Source: Pseudomonas sp. GGS8 (lineage in GTDB: Bacteria; Pseudomonadota; Gammaproteobacteria; Pseudomonadales; Pseudomonadaceae). From it: 64,000 nt of DNA. A model generated the notes under the pieces. That model saw only the letters and a list, made by a program, of their open reading frames with translations. It ran no database searches and had not been told where the DNA came from. Position 1 is the stretch's first letter, and every line of letters starts with the position of its first letter. Positions 28,812 through 39,331 of the stretch are shown here, piece by piece. The DNA lies in NCBI RefSeq assembly GCF_024168645.1, contig NZ_JALJWF010000001.1, forward strand, positions 2,347,001 through 2,411,000, written 5' to 3'. A program made the translations under genes and the position numbers.

Positions 28812-30253
28812 CAGGCATCTCCCCCAAACACATCAACGTTGCTGAACACACAGGCCGGCGACGCATGGCCGACGCGGATCACCTGGTTCGGTTCGCCTTT
28901 GCCGCAGTTCGGCGTGCCCAACACCTTGAAGGTGCTGGCGTCACCGACGGCGCGCAGACTCTTCCAGAATTGCGCGGAAATCGCCCGGTAATTCGGGTTC
29001 TTCACCACGCCTTTGAGTTCGCCGTTTTCGATCAACTGGCCCCATTCGCAACCGAACTGGAATTTGTTGCGCGCATCATCGATGGACCACGAACGGTTGG
29101 TGCTCATCAAAATGCCGTGCTCAATGTTGCCGATCAGTTGTTCAAGCGGCTGATCGCCGGGTTCGATGTTGAGGTTGGCCATGCGGTCGATCGGTGGACG
29201 GTTCCAGCCGCAGGCGCGGCTGTTGGCCACGCCGTCAAGGTCGGCCCGGAACTGCGAGAGTGCGCCGCCCAATGGCCGCAGCAGCAAACCTTGCTTGATC
29301 AGGAATTGCTTGCTGGCGGCGGTGCCGTCGTCGTCATGGCCATAGCTGGCGAGTTGTTCGGGGATGTCCGGGTCGAAGGTCACATTGAGCAGTGCGGAGC
29401 CGTATTGCAGGCGGCCGAAGTCTTCTGCCTTGACGAAACTGGTACCGGCGTAATTGCGTTCGTCGCCGAGGATACGGTCCAGCTCCAACGGGTGACCGAT
29501 GGACTCATGAATCTGCAGCATCATCTGGTCGGGCATCAGCAACAGGTCGCGCGGGCCTTGCGGGGTGTTCGGTGCCAGCAGCAATTGCAACGCCTGGTCG
29601 GCGACTTTCGGGCCGGAGCCGATCAGGCCGCAACGGCTGATCACATCAAAGCCGCCCTGCTGACCGAAATTCTCGCGGCCCAGGGTGCGGGTCTGGCTGT
29701 CGCTGCCGTCGTAGGCGGTGACGTCCATGCTCGGGTAGACGAAGCGCTGGGCCTGGCGCAGTTCGGCGCCGGCGCTGTTGAGGTAGATCTGCTCGACGTG
29801 GGTGATACCGATGCTCGCCTGCCAGTTCACCAGGCGTTCGTCCTTGGGCACGGCGGCGGATTCGGCGCCGAGCAGTTGGTAGCAATCGCTGAGAGACGGG
29901 AAGGGCTGGTCGAGGCTCGGCGAAAAATAGTCGGCGCGGTCGCTGGAAACCGCTTGCTCACGCAAGTCGAGGAGCGCGTGGGGCTTGAGTCGACGGGCTT
30001 GTTGCTCGGCTTTCTCCAGCGCGGCTTGCAGCCCGGACTGGGACAAGTCGTTGGTCGCGGCATAGGCTTCGACGCCGTTGACCCGAACGGTTAGCATCGC
30101 ACCTTCGTCCCGGCTCAGGCTCGGCGGTTTGGCGACGTTCTTGCGCACCGACAGGTACTGGCCGGACTCGCGTACATATCGCAGCGAAAAGAATTCAGCG
30201 CCCGTGCGCAACGCAGCGAAGCGCTGCTTGAGCTGGGGGTGGAAATCGAACAT
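28811..30253 (-). CDS. TldD-like zinc metalloprotease subunit, 480 aa
   Basis: Catalytic half of the pair. The zinc site HESIGH (249-254, HExxxH as in TldD) and a late Cys in GTPNCGKGEPNQ (the TldD third metal ligand region) are present. A strong AAGGAGGT precedes the ATG at 30251-30253. Length is that of TldD, but the sequence looks like a paralogue; canonical tldD and pmbA are normally unlinked elsewhere in Pseudomonas chromosomes. The 273 bp upstream hold a REP pair and no gene. Confidence 0.87.
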   Translation of the reverse strand: MFDFHPQLKQRFAALRTGAEFFSLRYVRESGQYLSVRKNVAKPPSLSRDEGAMLTVRVNGVEAYAATNDLSQSGLQAALEKAEQQARRLKPHALLDLREQAVSSDRADYFSPSLDQPFPSLSDCYQLLGAESAAVPKDERLVNWQASIGITHVEQIYLNSAGAELRQAQRFVYPSMDVTAYDGSDSQTRTLGRENFGQQGGFDVISRCGLIGSGPKVADQALQLLLAPNTPQGPRDLLLMPDQMMLQIHESIGHPLELDRILGDERNYAGTSFVKAEDFGRLQYGSALLNVTFDPDIPEQLASYGHDDDGTAASKQFLIKQGLLLRPLGGALSQFRADLDGVANSRACGWNRPPIDRMANLNIEPGDQPLEQLIGNIEHGILMSTNRSWSIDDARNKFQFGCEWGQLIENGELKGVVKNPNYRAISAQFWKSLRAVGDASTFKVLGTPNCGKGEPNQVIRVGHASPACVFSNVDVFGGDA

Positions 30254-30412
30254 TCGGGAACCTCCTTGGTATGGAGCGGCGGCGAATCGATGTTGCGAGG
30301 GGGAGGGTGAAACGTTTGCGCGGGGACTAGATTAGGCCTGCGTGGGGGGTAGGATCAAGGGCGGAGCGGTGTAGGAAGGGTTTACCTGGCCTGCGGCGTC
30401 TGGTCGGACCCC

Positions 30413-30503
30413 ATCGCGGGCAAGCCCGCTCCCACAGTGGGCTTGGGTGGATCACAAATTGCGAATCCACCCCGGAACCTGTGGGAGCGGGCTTGCCCGC
30501 GAT
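30413..30503. repeat. REP pair downstream of betA
   Basis: Two inverted ATCGCGGGCAAGCCCGCTCC units; the 45-bp centre has its own hairpin (GGGTGGAT...ATCCACCC). Confidence 0.92.
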
Positions 30504-30526
30504 GGGCCGCGATGCGGTGTTACGGC

Positions 30527-32230
30527 TTACTGCGCGGCAGGGCTCACATCCCGCAACGGCTTGCCCTTCACCGGTGCATCACCGGCCACGTAGTATTTGG
30601 CCTTGCTGCGTGGCAGTGGCTTGCGACCGCGGATCTTGTCGGCGATTTTCTCGGCCATCATGATCGTTGGCGCGTTCAGGTTGCCGGTGGTGATGATCGG
30701 CATGATCGAGGCATCGACCACGCGCAGGGCTTGCATGCCGTGCACACGACCTTCGCTATCGACCACCGCCATCTCGTCGGTGCCCATCTTGCACGAGCAG
30801 GATGGGTGGAACGCGGTTTCGGCGTGTTCGCGGATGAACTTGTCCAGCTGCTCATCGGTTTGCACGTCGATGCCCGGGCTGATTTCGCGACCACGGAAGG
30901 CATCCAGTGCAGGCTGTTGCATGATTTCACGGGTCAGGCGGATGCCATCGCGAAATTCCTGCCAGTCCTGCTCGGTGGCCATGTAGTTGAACAGGATGCT
31001 CGGGTATTCGCGCGGATCCTTGGACTTGGCCTGGATGCGGCCGCGGCTTGGCGAACGCATGGAGCCCATGTGCGCCTGGAAGCCGTGCTCTTTCACACCG
31101 TTGCTGCCGTTGTAGTTAATCGCTACCGGCAGGAAGTGATACTGGATGTTCGGCCATTCGAATTCCGGACGGGTACGAATGAAACCGCCGGCTTCGAACT
31201 GGTTGCTGGCGCCGATGCCGGTGCCGTTGAACAGCCACTCGGCACCGATGGCCGGTTGGTTGTGCAGGAGCAGCGACGGGTACAGCGAGACCGGTTGAGT
31301 GCAGGCGTATTGCAGGTACAACTCGAGGTGATCCTGCAGGTTTTCGCCAACACCTGGCAGGTCGTGGACCACCGGAATATCGAGCTTTTTCAACAGTTCG
31401 GCCGGGCCGACACCGGAGCGTTGCAGGATCTGCGGTGACGCGATGGCGCCGGAGCACAGCAGCACTTCTTTACGGGCGCGGGCTTCAACGCGTTCTTCGG
31501 CGGCGCCGATCAGGTAACGCACGCCGATCGCACGCTTGCCTTCGAACAGAATCTTGTCGGTCAGGGCGTGGGTGACGATGGTCAGGGTCGAACGCTTTTT
31601 GGCGATGTCCAGGTAACCGCGAGCGGTGCTGGCGCGACGGCCGTTCGGCGTCACGGTACGGTCCATCGGGCCGAAGCCTTCCTGCTGGTAACCGTTCAAG
31701 TCTTCGGTACGCGGATAACCGGCTTGTACGCCTGCTTCAACCATCGCGTGGAACAGCGGGTTGTTGCCGGCTTTGGGCGTGGTCACGCTGACCGGGCCGT
31801 CGCCACCGTGGTAGTCGTTCGGGCCGATGTCACGGGTTTCCGCCTTGCGGAAATACGGCAGGCAGTCGAGGTAGGTCCAGTCTTCCAGGCCTGGCAGTTT
31901 CGCCCAGTTGTCGTAGTCCATGGCGTTGCCGCGGATGTAGCACATGCCGTTGATCAGCGAAGAACCACCCAGGCCCTTGCCGCGACCGCATTCCATCCGG
32001 CGACCGTCCATGTGTGGCTCTGGATCGGTTTCGTAGGCCCAGTTGTAACGACGACCTTGCAGCGGGAACGCCAGGGCGGCCGGCATTTGCGTGCGGAAAT
32101 CCAGACGGTAATCCGGGCCGCCCGCTTCGAGCAGCAGGACGGTGACGCCTTCGTCTTCAGTCAGACGGGTCGCCAGGGTATTACCGGCGGAGCCGGCACC
32201 GATGATGATGTAATCGAATACTTGGGACAT
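30527..32230 (-). CDS. betA: Choline dehydrogenase, 567 aa
   Basis: A GMC-family flavoprotein that oxidises choline to betaine aldehyde (and further) at the inner membrane. Visible are the FAD motif [16 protein letters not shown] at the N-terminus, the GMC signature [15 protein letters not shown] near residue 85, and the C-terminal HPSCSCKMG with the catalytic His pair region. ATG at 32230 has AGGG eight bases upstream; a GTG three codons earlier is less well placed. It is the last gene of betI-betB-betA. Confidence 0.95.
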   Translation of the reverse strand: MSQVFDYIIIGAGSAGNTLATRLTEDEGVTVLLLEAGGPDYRLDFRTQMPAALAFPLQGRRYNWAYETDPEPHMDGRRMECGRGKGLGGSSLINGMCYIRGNAMDYDNWAKLPGLEDWTYLDCLPYFRKAETRDIGPNDYHGGDGPVSVTTPKAGNNPLFHAMVEAGVQAGYPRTEDLNGYQQEGFGPMDRTVTPNGRRASTARGYLDIAKKRSTLTIVTHALTDKILFEGKRAIGVRYLIGAAEERVEARARKEVLLCSGAIASPQILQRSGVGPAELLKKLDIPVVHDLPGVGENLQDHLELYLQYACTQPVSLYPSLLLHNQPAIGAEWLFNGTGIGASNQFEAGGFIRTRPEFEWPNIQYHFLPVAINYNGSNGVKEHGFQAHMGSMRSPSRGRIQAKSKDPREYPSILFNYMATEQDWQEFRDGIRLTREIMQQPALDAFRGREISPGIDVQTDEQLDKFIREHAETAFHPSCSCKMGTDEMAVVDSEGRVHGMQALRVVDASIMPIITTGNLNAPTIMMAEKIADKIRGRKPLPRSKAKYYVAGDAPVKGKPLRDVSPAAQ

Positions 32231-32281
32231 TGAATGCACCCTCTTTGAAGTTGGTCAGGTCAGGCGAGTGCTCCGCACTCG

Positions 32282-32369
32282 ATCGCGGGCAAGCCACGCT
32301 CCCACAGGGCGGGGCTGCCACAGATTTGGCGAACGACGCAAAACCTGTGGGAGCTGGCTTGCCTGCGAT
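32282..32369. repeat. REP pair between betB and betA
   Basis: Inverted units, left GCGGGCAAGCCACGCTCC, right GGAGCTGGCTTGCCTGCG, both with substitutions. It is located inside the bet operon and may lower betA expression relative to betB. Confidence 0.88.
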
Positions 32370-32399
32370 AGCGATCTCGCAGGCGAAGCAAATGCCGCT

Positions 32400-33872
32400 T
32401 TAGAACACCGAGGCGTAATCGCCCAGTTCGACCTGTACCGATTTGATGCGGGTGAAGTTGTTCAGCGAGCTGATGCCGTTCTCACGGCCCACGCCCGACT
32501 GCTTGTAGCCGCCGACCGGCATCTTGGCGTCGGACTCGCCCCAGGCGTTGATCCAGCAGATACCGGCTTCCAGCTGATGAATCACGCGGTGAGCGCGGTT
32601 CAGGTCTTTGGTGACCACGCCAGCCGCCAGGCCGAAGTCGGTGTCGTTGGCACGACGGATCACTTCTTCTTCGGTTTCGTAACTCAGGATGCTCATCACC
32701 GGGCCGAAGATTTCTTCGCGAACGATGGTCATCTCGTCGGTGCAGTCGGTGAACACGGTTGGTGCCACGAACGCGCCTTTGGCGAATTCGCCGTCGGTCA
32801 GACGAGCGCCGCCGCACAGCAGGCGAGCACCTTCTTCCTTACCTTTGGCGATGTAACCCAGCACGCTTTCCATGTGGGCAAAACTCACCAACGGGCCGAA
32901 GTTGGTGTTTTCGTCTTCCGGATTGCCGACGCGAATACGCGCAACGCGCTCAACGATCTTGGCTTCGAACGCGGCTTTCAGGTGGCTCGGCACGAACACG
33001 CGAGTGCCGTTGGTGCAGACCTGACCGGAGCTGTAGAAGTTGGCCATCATGGCGGTGTCGGCGGCGCGATCGAGATCGGCGTCATCGAAAATGATCAGCG
33101 GGGATTTGCCGCCCAATTCCATGGTCACGTCTTTGAGCGTGGAGCCGGAAGCGCTGGCCATGACCTTCTTGCCGGTGTCGGTGCCGCCGGTGAAGGAGAC
33201 TTTTTCGATGCGTGGGTGCTCGGTCAGCCAGGTGCCGACTTCACGGCCACTGCCGGTCAACACGTTGAACACGCCAGCCGGAACGCCGGCTTCGGTATAG
33301 ATCTCGGCCAGTTTCAGGGTGGTCAGCGAGGTGACTTCGCTTGGCTTGAAGATCATCGCGTTACCGGCCGCCAGGGCTGGCGCGGATTTCCACAGGGCGA
33401 TCTGGATCGGGTAGTTCCACGCGCCGATGCCTGCGACGATGCCCAGAGGCTCGCGACGGGTGTAGACGAAAGAGGTGGTGCGCAGCGGAATCTGTTCGCC
33501 TTCGATGGCCGGTACCAGACCTGCGTAGTATTCCAGCACGTCAGCGCCGGTGACGATGTCGACGTAACGGGTTTCGGAGTATGCCTTGCCGGTGTCCAGG
33601 GTTTCCAGGGCGGCCAGTTCATCGTTGCGCTCGCGCAGGATGTCCACGGCACGACGCAGGATGCGCGAACGCTCCATGGCGGTCATCGCGGCCCAGATTT
33701 TCTGGCCCTTTTCGGCGCTGACCACTGCACGCTCGACGTCTTCCTTGGTCGCACGCTGTACGGTTGCGAGGACTTCACCGTTAGCCGGGTTGATGGCTTC
33801 GAAGGTGGCGTCGCTGCTGGCGTCGGAGTAACCGCCGTCGATGTAGAGTTTTTGCAGTTCGAAACGGGCCAT
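32400..33872 (-). CDS. betB: Betaine aldehyde dehydrogenase, 490 aa
   Basis: NAD(P)-dependent conversion of betaine aldehyde to glycine betaine. Aldehyde dehydrogenase signatures are complete: [12 protein letters not shown] nucleotide loop, general-base Glu in [11 protein letters not shown] (around residue 252) and the catalytic Cys in [16 protein letters not shown] (around residue 286). A 490-residue length is typical of Pseudomonas BetB, which needs potassium and works as a tetramer. It follows betI after 107 bp in the same direction. Confidence 0.95.
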   Translation of the reverse strand: MARFELQKLYIDGGYSDASSDATFEAINPANGEVLATVQRATKEDVERAVVSAEKGQKIWAAMTAMERSRILRRAVDILRERNDELAALETLDTGKAYSETRYVDIVTGADVLEYYAGLVPAIEGEQIPLRTTSFVYTRREPLGIVAGIGAWNYPIQIALWKSAPALAAGNAMIFKPSEVTSLTTLKLAEIYTEAGVPAGVFNVLTGSGREVGTWLTEHPRIEKVSFTGGTDTGKKVMASASGSTLKDVTMELGGKSPLIIFDDADLDRAADTAMMANFYSSGQVCTNGTRVFVPSHLKAAFEAKIVERVARIRVGNPEDENTNFGPLVSFAHMESVLGYIAKGKEEGARLLCGGARLTDGEFAKGAFVAPTVFTDCTDEMTIVREEIFGPVMSILSYETEEEVIRRANDTDFGLAAGVVTKDLNRAHRVIHQLEAGICWINAWGESDAKMPVGGYKQSGVGRENGISSLNNFTRIKSVQVELGDYASVF

Positions 33873-33979
33873 AGTGTCCTCGCAAGTGCATTAAGTGGTT
33901 GGCGTTGACCACCGGGCGTGCCGTACGGCATTGGCGTCGCGGTCGGTAGCGGTTCAGGGGTTGAGCGATTATGTGTGCT

Positions 33980-34573
33980 CTAACTCACCTGCTTGGCCAA
34001 TTGGAAATCCATGTATTCGTAAGCGATCTGGTGCGCCTGCTCAGTGTCGAAAGCATCTCCCGACAGCGCGCCGCGCAACCACAAACCGTCAATGAGGGCT
34101 GCCAGGCCACGGGCGGCGCTGCGCGCTTGATCAAGCGGCAACACACGGCGGAACTGGCAGCACAGGTTGGAATACAGACGGTGATCGTTGATCCGCTGCA
34201 ACCTGTGCAAAGACGGGTGGTGCATGCTGGTGGCCCAGAAGGCCAGCCAGGTTTTCATTGCCGGGCCATTGACCTGGCTGGCGTCGAAGTTGCCTTCGAT
34301 AATCACCTGGAGGTGAGCCCGTGGGCTGTTGTCCTCCAGCGCCAGACGGCGCGCGGTGACGTTCTCGCTGAGGACACTCATCAGGTACTGCGCGGTGGCC
34401 GCGATCAGGCCGTTCTTGTCCTGAAAGTAGTGACTGATGATGCCATTCGAGACACCGGCCAAACGGGCGATCAGCGCAATGCTGGCGTCCCCCATTCCGA
34501 CCTGATCGACGGCCTGCAATGTGGCTTCGATCAATTGCTGGCGGCGAATGGGTTGCATACCGACCTTGGGCAT
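33980..34573 (-). CDS. betI: TetR-family choline-responsive repressor BetI, 197 aa
   Basis: The N-terminal helix-turn-helix ([25 protein letters not shown], about residues 28-52) and the C-terminal ligand domain match BetI. It represses the bet operon in the absence of choline. AAGGAG is nine bases before ATG 34573; an ATG three codons upstream abuts that site and was rejected. The 20-bp palindrome at 34644-34663 is its probable operator, placed to control betIBA and the divergent betT. Confidence 0.93.
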   Translation of the reverse strand: MPKVGMQPIRRQQLIEATLQAVDQVGMGDASIALIARLAGVSNGIISHYFQDKNGLIAATAQYLMSVLSENVTARRLALEDNSPRAHLQVIIEGNFDASQVNGPAMKTWLAFWATSMHHPSLHRLQRINDHRLYSNLCCQFRRVLPLDQARSAARGLAALIDGLWLRGALSGDAFDTEQAHQIAYEYMDFQLAKQVS

Positions 34574-34643
34574 CTTGCACATCTCCTTAGGCCTTCCGGT
34601 GGACGAAATACGGCTACCGGATTGAGGGCCAGTCTATTTTGTT

Positions 34644-34663
34644 TTGATTGAACGTTCAATCAA
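34644..34663. promoter_or_regulatory. BetI operator
   Basis: TTGATTGAAC followed by its exact complement GTTCAATCAA, a 20-bp perfect palindrome 71 bp upstream of betI in the betI-betT gap. It resembles published BetI operators built on ATTGAACGTTCAAT. Confidence 0.85.
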
Positions 34664-34998
34664 CAAAGAATAAGATCTGCGACAATTCGTCGCTGCCTAC
34701 GGGTTTTTCCTACATGTAGTTGGCGGAAAAACGACATCCGAAAGTGCTCGAAACCTAAGCAGGGCATGCTGCGAACCGATGGAGATGGACGTGTTGAATG
34801 GGCAAGACGCTCAGGGTCATGCGATGCGTCATGTACGCGCGCGCGATCTTCGAGGTCGGTTTTCAACGCTGCTGCTGCGGTCTCGGGCTTTTTTCGGGGT
34901 GTCTTTATATCACCCGCCGGTCGGCTGCCAACTAATCGATTGGTCGGGTATCGCGTTGCCTTGTGTTCTTCTCTCGCACTGCCCGGAGCATCTGTGCC

Positions 34999-37005
34999 AT
35001 GAGTTCTGCCTCTCTAATAAAGACCCCACCCGAGAAGGTGACGGTCAACGGTTGGGTGTTCTACACCTCTACCGCGCTGATCCTGCTGTTGACCGCTATT
35101 CTGATCATCGCCCCGCAAGAGGCCGGCAGAATGCTCGGCATCGCCCAGGCCTGGTTGTCCCGCAGCTTCGGCTGGTACTACATGGTGGTGATCGCCGCCT
35201 ACCTGGTTTTTGTCGTCGGCCTGGCGTTTTCGTCTTACGGCAAGCTCAAGCTGGGCAGCAAGGACGATACCCCGGATTTCAGCTACGGCGCCTGGGCGGG
35301 GATGCTGTTCTCGTCGGGTATCGGCATCTCGTTGTTGTACTTCGGTGCGTCCGAGCCGCTGGACCACTACTTCAATCCGCCGGAAGGCGCGGCCGGCAGC
35401 AACCTTGCCGCGCGTCAGGCGGTGCAGCTGACGTTCCTGCATTGGGGCCTGCATGGCTGGGCGATCTACGCCTTGGTCGGCCTGGCCGTGGCGTACTTTG
35501 CTTACCGTCATAACCAGCCGCTGGCGTTGCGCTCGGCGCTGTATCCGCTGGTCGGCGAGCGTTGGGTCAAAGGCGCGGCCGGCCATGCGGTGGACGGCTT
35601 CGGTATGTTCGTGACCTTGCTGGGGCTGGTGACGAACCTGGGGATCGGTTCGCTGCAAGTGTCGTCGGGGCTGGAAAACCTGTTCGGCATGGCGCACAGC
35701 AACACCAACCTGCTGATCGTGATCATCGTGATGAGCACCGTGGCGACCATCGCGGCCGTGTCCGGGGTGGAAAATGGCATTCGCCGTCTGTCCAACCTGA
35801 ACATCGTGCTGTTCAGCGGTCTGCTGATTTTCGTGCTGTTGTTCGGTCCGACCCTGCACCTGCTCAACGGCTTTGTGCAGAACATCGGCGACTACCTGAA
35901 TGGCGTGGTGCTGAAGACCTTCGACCTCTACGTGTACGAAGGCGACAGTGAGAAGTCCGACCGCTGGCTGGGTCTGTGGACCCTGTTCTATTGGGCCTGG
36001 TGGATTTCCTGGGCGCCATTTGTCGGCATGTTCATCGCGCGTATTTCCCGTGGTCGCACGGTGCGTGAACTGGTCGCCGGTGTGCTGCTGATCCCGCTGG
36101 GTTTCACCTTGGCATGGCTGTCGATCTTCGGTAACTCGGCCCTGGACCTGGTGATGAACCATGGGGCGGTGGAACTCGGGAAGACGGCGCTGGAGCAACC
36201 GTCGATGGCGATCTACCAGCTGCTTGAGCATTACCCGGCGTCGAAGGTGGTCATCGGCGTGTCGATTTTTGTCGGCTTCGTGCTGTTCCTGACCCCGGCG
36301 GACTCCGGCGCGGTGATGATGGCCAACCTTTCGTGCAAGGGCGGCAACGTCGACGAAGACGCGCCGCACTGGCTGCGGATTTTCTGGTCGGTGGTGATCA
36401 CCCTGGTGACCATCGGTTTGCTGTTCGCCGGTAACTTCGAAGCCATGCAAACCATGGTGGTGCTGGCGGGGCTGCCGTTCTCAGTGGTGCTGGTGTTCTT
36501 CATGTTCGGCTTGCACAAGGCTATGCGCCAGGACGTGCAGATCGAGCAGGAGCAAGCGGAACTGGCGGCGCGTGGTCGTCGTGGTTTCAGCGAGCGTCTG
36601 ACTCAACTGGATCTGCAACCGAATCAGTCGATCGTTCAGCGCTTCATGGACAAGCAAGTCAGCCCGGCGCTGGAAGAGGCCGTGGTTCAACTGCGTGGCA
36701 AGGGCCTGGACGTGCAAACGTTGCTGGGTAAAGCCAAGCGTTGCATGGGCTTGCGGATTGAGATGGAAGAGGGCAACCCGTTTGTCTACGAAGTGAGCCT
36801 GGACGGTTATCTGGCGGCGGCGAGTGAAACGGTGTCGGCCGAAAGTGCCAATGAGCCGCGCGCACGTTACTACCGCGCCGAGGTATACCTGCACAACGGC
36901 AGCCAGGACTATGACTTGATGGGCTTCACTCAGGATCAGATCACACGTGACGTGCTCGATCAGTTTGAAAGCCATCGGCAGCTGCTTGGGCGGGTTTATA
37001 GCTGA
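34999..37005 (+). CDS. betT: BCCT-family choline transporter BetT, 668 aa
   Basis: A high-affinity choline uptake carrier with twelve predicted membrane helices in residues about 20-510 and the BCCT tryptophan signature (FYWAWWISWAPFVGMFIARISRGRTVREL, about residues 325-353). A hydrophilic C-terminal extension of about 150 residues (from about 515) resembles the tail that tunes osmotic response in long BetT proteins. It is divergent from betI. No strong Shine-Dalgarno is seen before the ATG at 34999; upstream in-frame Met codons were rejected because they lengthen the N-terminus beyond the family norm. Confidence 0.93.
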   Translation: MSSASLIKTPPEKVTVNGWVFYTSTALILLLTAILIIAPQEAGRMLGIAQAWLSRSFGWYYMVVIAAYLVFVVGLAFSSYGKLKLGSKDDTPDFSYGAWAGMLFSSGIGISLLYFGASEPLDHYFNPPEGAAGSNLAARQAVQLTFLHWGLHGWAIYALVGLAVAYFAYRHNQPLALRSALYPLVGERWVKGAAGHAVDGFGMFVTLLGLVTNLGIGSLQVSSGLENLFGMAHSNTNLLIVIIVMSTVATIAAVSGVENGIRRLSNLNIVLFSGLLIFVLLFGPTLHLLNGFVQNIGDYLNGVVLKTFDLYVYEGDSEKSDRWLGLWTLFYWAWWISWAPFVGMFIARISRGRTVRELVAGVLLIPLGFTLAWLSIFGNSALDLVMNHGAVELGKTALEQPSMAIYQLLEHYPASKVVIGVSIFVGFVLFLTPADSGAVMMANLSCKGGNVDEDAPHWLRIFWSVVITLVTIGLLFAGNFEAMQTMVVLAGLPFSVVLVFFMFGLHKAMRQDVQIEQEQAELAARGRRGFSERLTQLDLQPNQSIVQRFMDKQVSPALEEAVVQLRGKGLDVQTLLGKAKRCMGLRIEMEEGNPFVYEVSLDGYLAAASETVSAESANEPRARYYRAEVYLHNGSQDYDLMGFTQDQITRDVLDQFESHRQLLGRVYS

Positions 37006-37051
37006 GTTGTAAGAGATGCGGTGTTTCTGTCTGAAGCACCGTGTCGCATTC

Positions 37052-37140
37052 ATCGCGGGCAAGCCCGCTCCCACAGGATCAAGGTTGTGACACAAATATT
37101 GGTCACGACATCGACCCCTGTGGGAGCGGGCTTGCCCGCG
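37052..37140. repeat. REP pair between betT and cbcV
   Basis: Inverted ATCGCGGGCAAGCCCGCTCC units, the centre also holding TGTGACAC...GTCACGAC. It lies between convergent genes. Confidence 0.92.
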
Positions 37141-37190
37141 AAGGGGCCATCACTGGCAAAGCTGATTGACCCGATACCCCATAAACAAAA

Positions 37191-37213
37191 ACGCCGCGAT
37201 CATCTCGCGGCGT
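37191..37213 (-). terminator. Rho-independent terminator of cbcXWV
   Basis: Stem ACGCCGCGA / TCGCGGCGT with a 5-nt loop and T runs on both sides, 20 bp after the cbcV stop. It could act for betT as well. Confidence 0.88.
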
Positions 37214-37233
37214 TTTTTTGTCTGCTGTCTTGC

Positions 37234-38412
37234 TTACCCCAGGTTCTTGCCGAGCAGCGCGTGGTACAGCTCGCTGTCGCCGAGGATCCCGACCACTTTG
37301 TTGTTGTCGTGCAGCACCAGCTTGTTGCCGGTTTGGTAACGAATCTGCAGGGCATCGCGCATGCCGATGTTGGAGTCCACCAGTGTTGGTCGACGACCCA
37401 GGCCTTCAACCGCTTGGCCCGGTATCCAGTTCTGCAGGTCCAGGCTCGAGCCGTTCTGGCGTGCACCTTTGATGGTGTTGCCTTCGGCCAGGTCCAGCCA
37501 CGAATCGCCGCCCGGATCCAGGCATACCGAACCGTTGATGCGTTTGCAGTTGTCCAGGGTGCGCATCAGGCTGCGACCACACAAGACGTTCAGCGGATTG
37601 GTGTGGGCGACGAAGGTGCGCACGTAATCGTCCGCAGGGTTCAGGACGATTTCTTCCGGCACGCTGTACTGGATGATCCGGCCGTCTTTCATAATCGCGA
37701 TACGGCTGCCGAGCTTCAGGGCTTCATCGAGGTCGTGGCTCACGAAGACGATGGTCTTGCTCAACTTGTTTTGCAGTTCCAGCAGTTCGTCTTGCAGACC
37801 TTGGCGGATCAGCGGGTCGAGAGCCGAAAACGGTTCGTCCATCAGCAGAATGTCGGCGTCCATCGCCAGTGCGCGGGCCAGGCCGACACGCTGCTGCATG
37901 CCGCCGGAGAGTTCGTCGGGTTTCTTGTTGCGCCACTGGGTCAGGCCCACCAGCTCAAGCTTCTCGTCCACCAGTTTGCGGCGTTCTTTCTCGGGGCGAC
38001 CCTGCATTTCCAGACCGAAACTGATGTTTTCGCGCACCGTCAACCAAGGCATCAGGGCGAACTTCTGGAACACCATCGCGATGCGCTTGGTGCGCATCAT
38101 CTTCAGTTCCGCCGGGGTACAGGATGCGATATCGATCTGCCTGCCTTCATGCTCGACGAACAACTTGCCGCGGCTAACGGTGTTGAGGCCGTTGATGCAG
38201 CGCAACAGGCTGGATTTGCCGGAGCCGGACAATCCCATCAGTACGCAGATTTCACCTTTCTCGATGTCCAGGCTGGCCTTTTCGACACCGACGATTTGCC
38301 CGGTCTTTTTCAGGATCTCGTTGCGGGTCATGCCCTGGTCGAGGAGTTTCAGGGCCTCGCGTGGATCCTTGGAGAAGATCACGTCCACGTCTTCGAAGCG
38401 AATAATGCTCAT
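37234..38412 (-). CDS. cbcV: ATP-binding subunit of the choline/betaine/carnitine ABC importer, 392 aa
   Basis: A ProV/OpuAA-type ATPase. Walker A GLSGSGKS, signature LSGGMQQR, Walker B ILLMDEPF and the H-loop (VSHD) are all visible in the first 250 residues, preceded by the family insertion KDPREALKLLDQGMTRNEIL. The C-terminal region (about 300-392) resembles a CBS-type regulatory part. It powers the CbcWV core that also serves the carnitine and betaine binding proteins CaiX and BetX in related species. Its start overlaps the cbcW stop by four bases. Confidence 0.93.
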   Translation of the reverse strand: MSIIRFEDVDVIFSKDPREALKLLDQGMTRNEILKKTGQIVGVEKASLDIEKGEICVLMGLSGSGKSSLLRCINGLNTVSRGKLFVEHEGRQIDIASCTPAELKMMRTKRIAMVFQKFALMPWLTVRENISFGLEMQGRPEKERRKLVDEKLELVGLTQWRNKKPDELSGGMQQRVGLARALAMDADILLMDEPFSALDPLIRQGLQDELLELQNKLSKTIVFVSHDLDEALKLGSRIAIMKDGRIIQYSVPEEIVLNPADDYVRTFVAHTNPLNVLCGRSLMRTLDNCKRINGSVCLDPGGDSWLDLAEGNTIKGARQNGSSLDLQNWIPGQAVEGLGRRPTLVDSNIGMRDALQIRYQTGNKLVLHDNNKVVGILGDSELYHALLGKNLG

Positions 38413-39254
38413 GCGTCACCCCCTACTTTGGCTTCGGGTTGTTTGCAGATACGGTCGAGCATGATCGCCAGCAGTACGATCGCCAGGCCTGCTTCGAAGC
38501 CCAGTGCGATATCAGCAGTGTTCAGTGCGTTGACCACGGGTTTGCCCAGGCCGTCGGCGCCCACCAGTGCCGCGATCACCACCATCGACAACGACAGCAT
38601 GATGCACTGGGTGATACCGGCCGCGATGCTTGGCATGGCGTGGGGCAGTTCGATTCGCGAGAGCAGCTGACGGCGTGAGCAGCCAAAGGCCTTGCCGGCG
38701 TCCATCAGTTCTTGCGGCACATCGCGGATGCCCAGGTAGGTCAGGCGGATAGGCGCGGCAATCGCGAACACTACCGTCGAGATCAGACCTGGGACCACAC
38801 CCAGACCGAAGAGGGTCAGGGTAGGAATGAGGTACACGAAGGTCGGTACGGTCTGCATCAGATCGAGTACCGGGCGCATCAGTGTGTAGAACATCGGTTT
38901 GTGCGCGGCGACGATGCCCAACGGCACGCCGATGACCACGCAGACCAGGGTCGCGAACAGCACCTGGGCGAGGGTTTCCATGGTTTCCTGCCAGTACCCC
39001 AGATTGAGGATCAGCAGAAAGGAGGCAATGACGAAGACGGTCAGGCCCCATTTGCGTTGAATGAAATGTGCCAGTAGCGCGATGAGGCCGATCAATGCCA
39101 GCGGGTTGAACCAGGTCAGCGCAAAAGTCACGCCGTGGATCATCGTTTCCAGTGACACGGCGATGGCGTCGAAGGTGCTGGCGCCGTGTTGCGTCAACCA
39201 TTCGACGAAGCCCGCGATGTACTGGCCTAAGGGTATTTTCTGATCAATCAGCAT
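38409..39254 (-). CDS. cbcW: Permease subunit of the choline/betaine/carnitine ABC importer, 281 aa
   Basis: A ProW-like membrane protein with six to seven helices and the permease EAA loop (ELMDAGKAFGCSRRQLLSRIELPHAMPSIAAG, about residues 185-216) that contacts the ATPase. Ends in the ATGA overlap with cbcV. The start is uncertain: ATG 39254 matches the usual MLIDQKIPLGQ beginning, while an ATG at 39272 is equally lacking a good ribosome site. Confidence 0.92.
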   Translation of the reverse strand: MLIDQKIPLGQYIAGFVEWLTQHGASTFDAIAVSLETMIHGVTFALTWFNPLALIGLIALLAHFIQRKWGLTVFVIASFLLILNLGYWQETMETLAQVLFATLVCVVIGVPLGIVAAHKPMFYTLMRPVLDLMQTVPTFVYLIPTLTLFGLGVVPGLISTVVFAIAAPIRLTYLGIRDVPQELMDAGKAFGCSRRQLLSRIELPHAMPSIAAGITQCIMLSLSMVVIAALVGADGLGKPVVNALNTADIALGFEAGLAIVLLAIMLDRICKQPEAKVGGDA

Positions 39255-39331
39255 GGTAGTGAACGTCCGCATGCAAGGAAATAAACAGCCCGGGCGAGCT
39301 GGCTCGCCCGGCGTAAGCGATGCTTCCTAAT

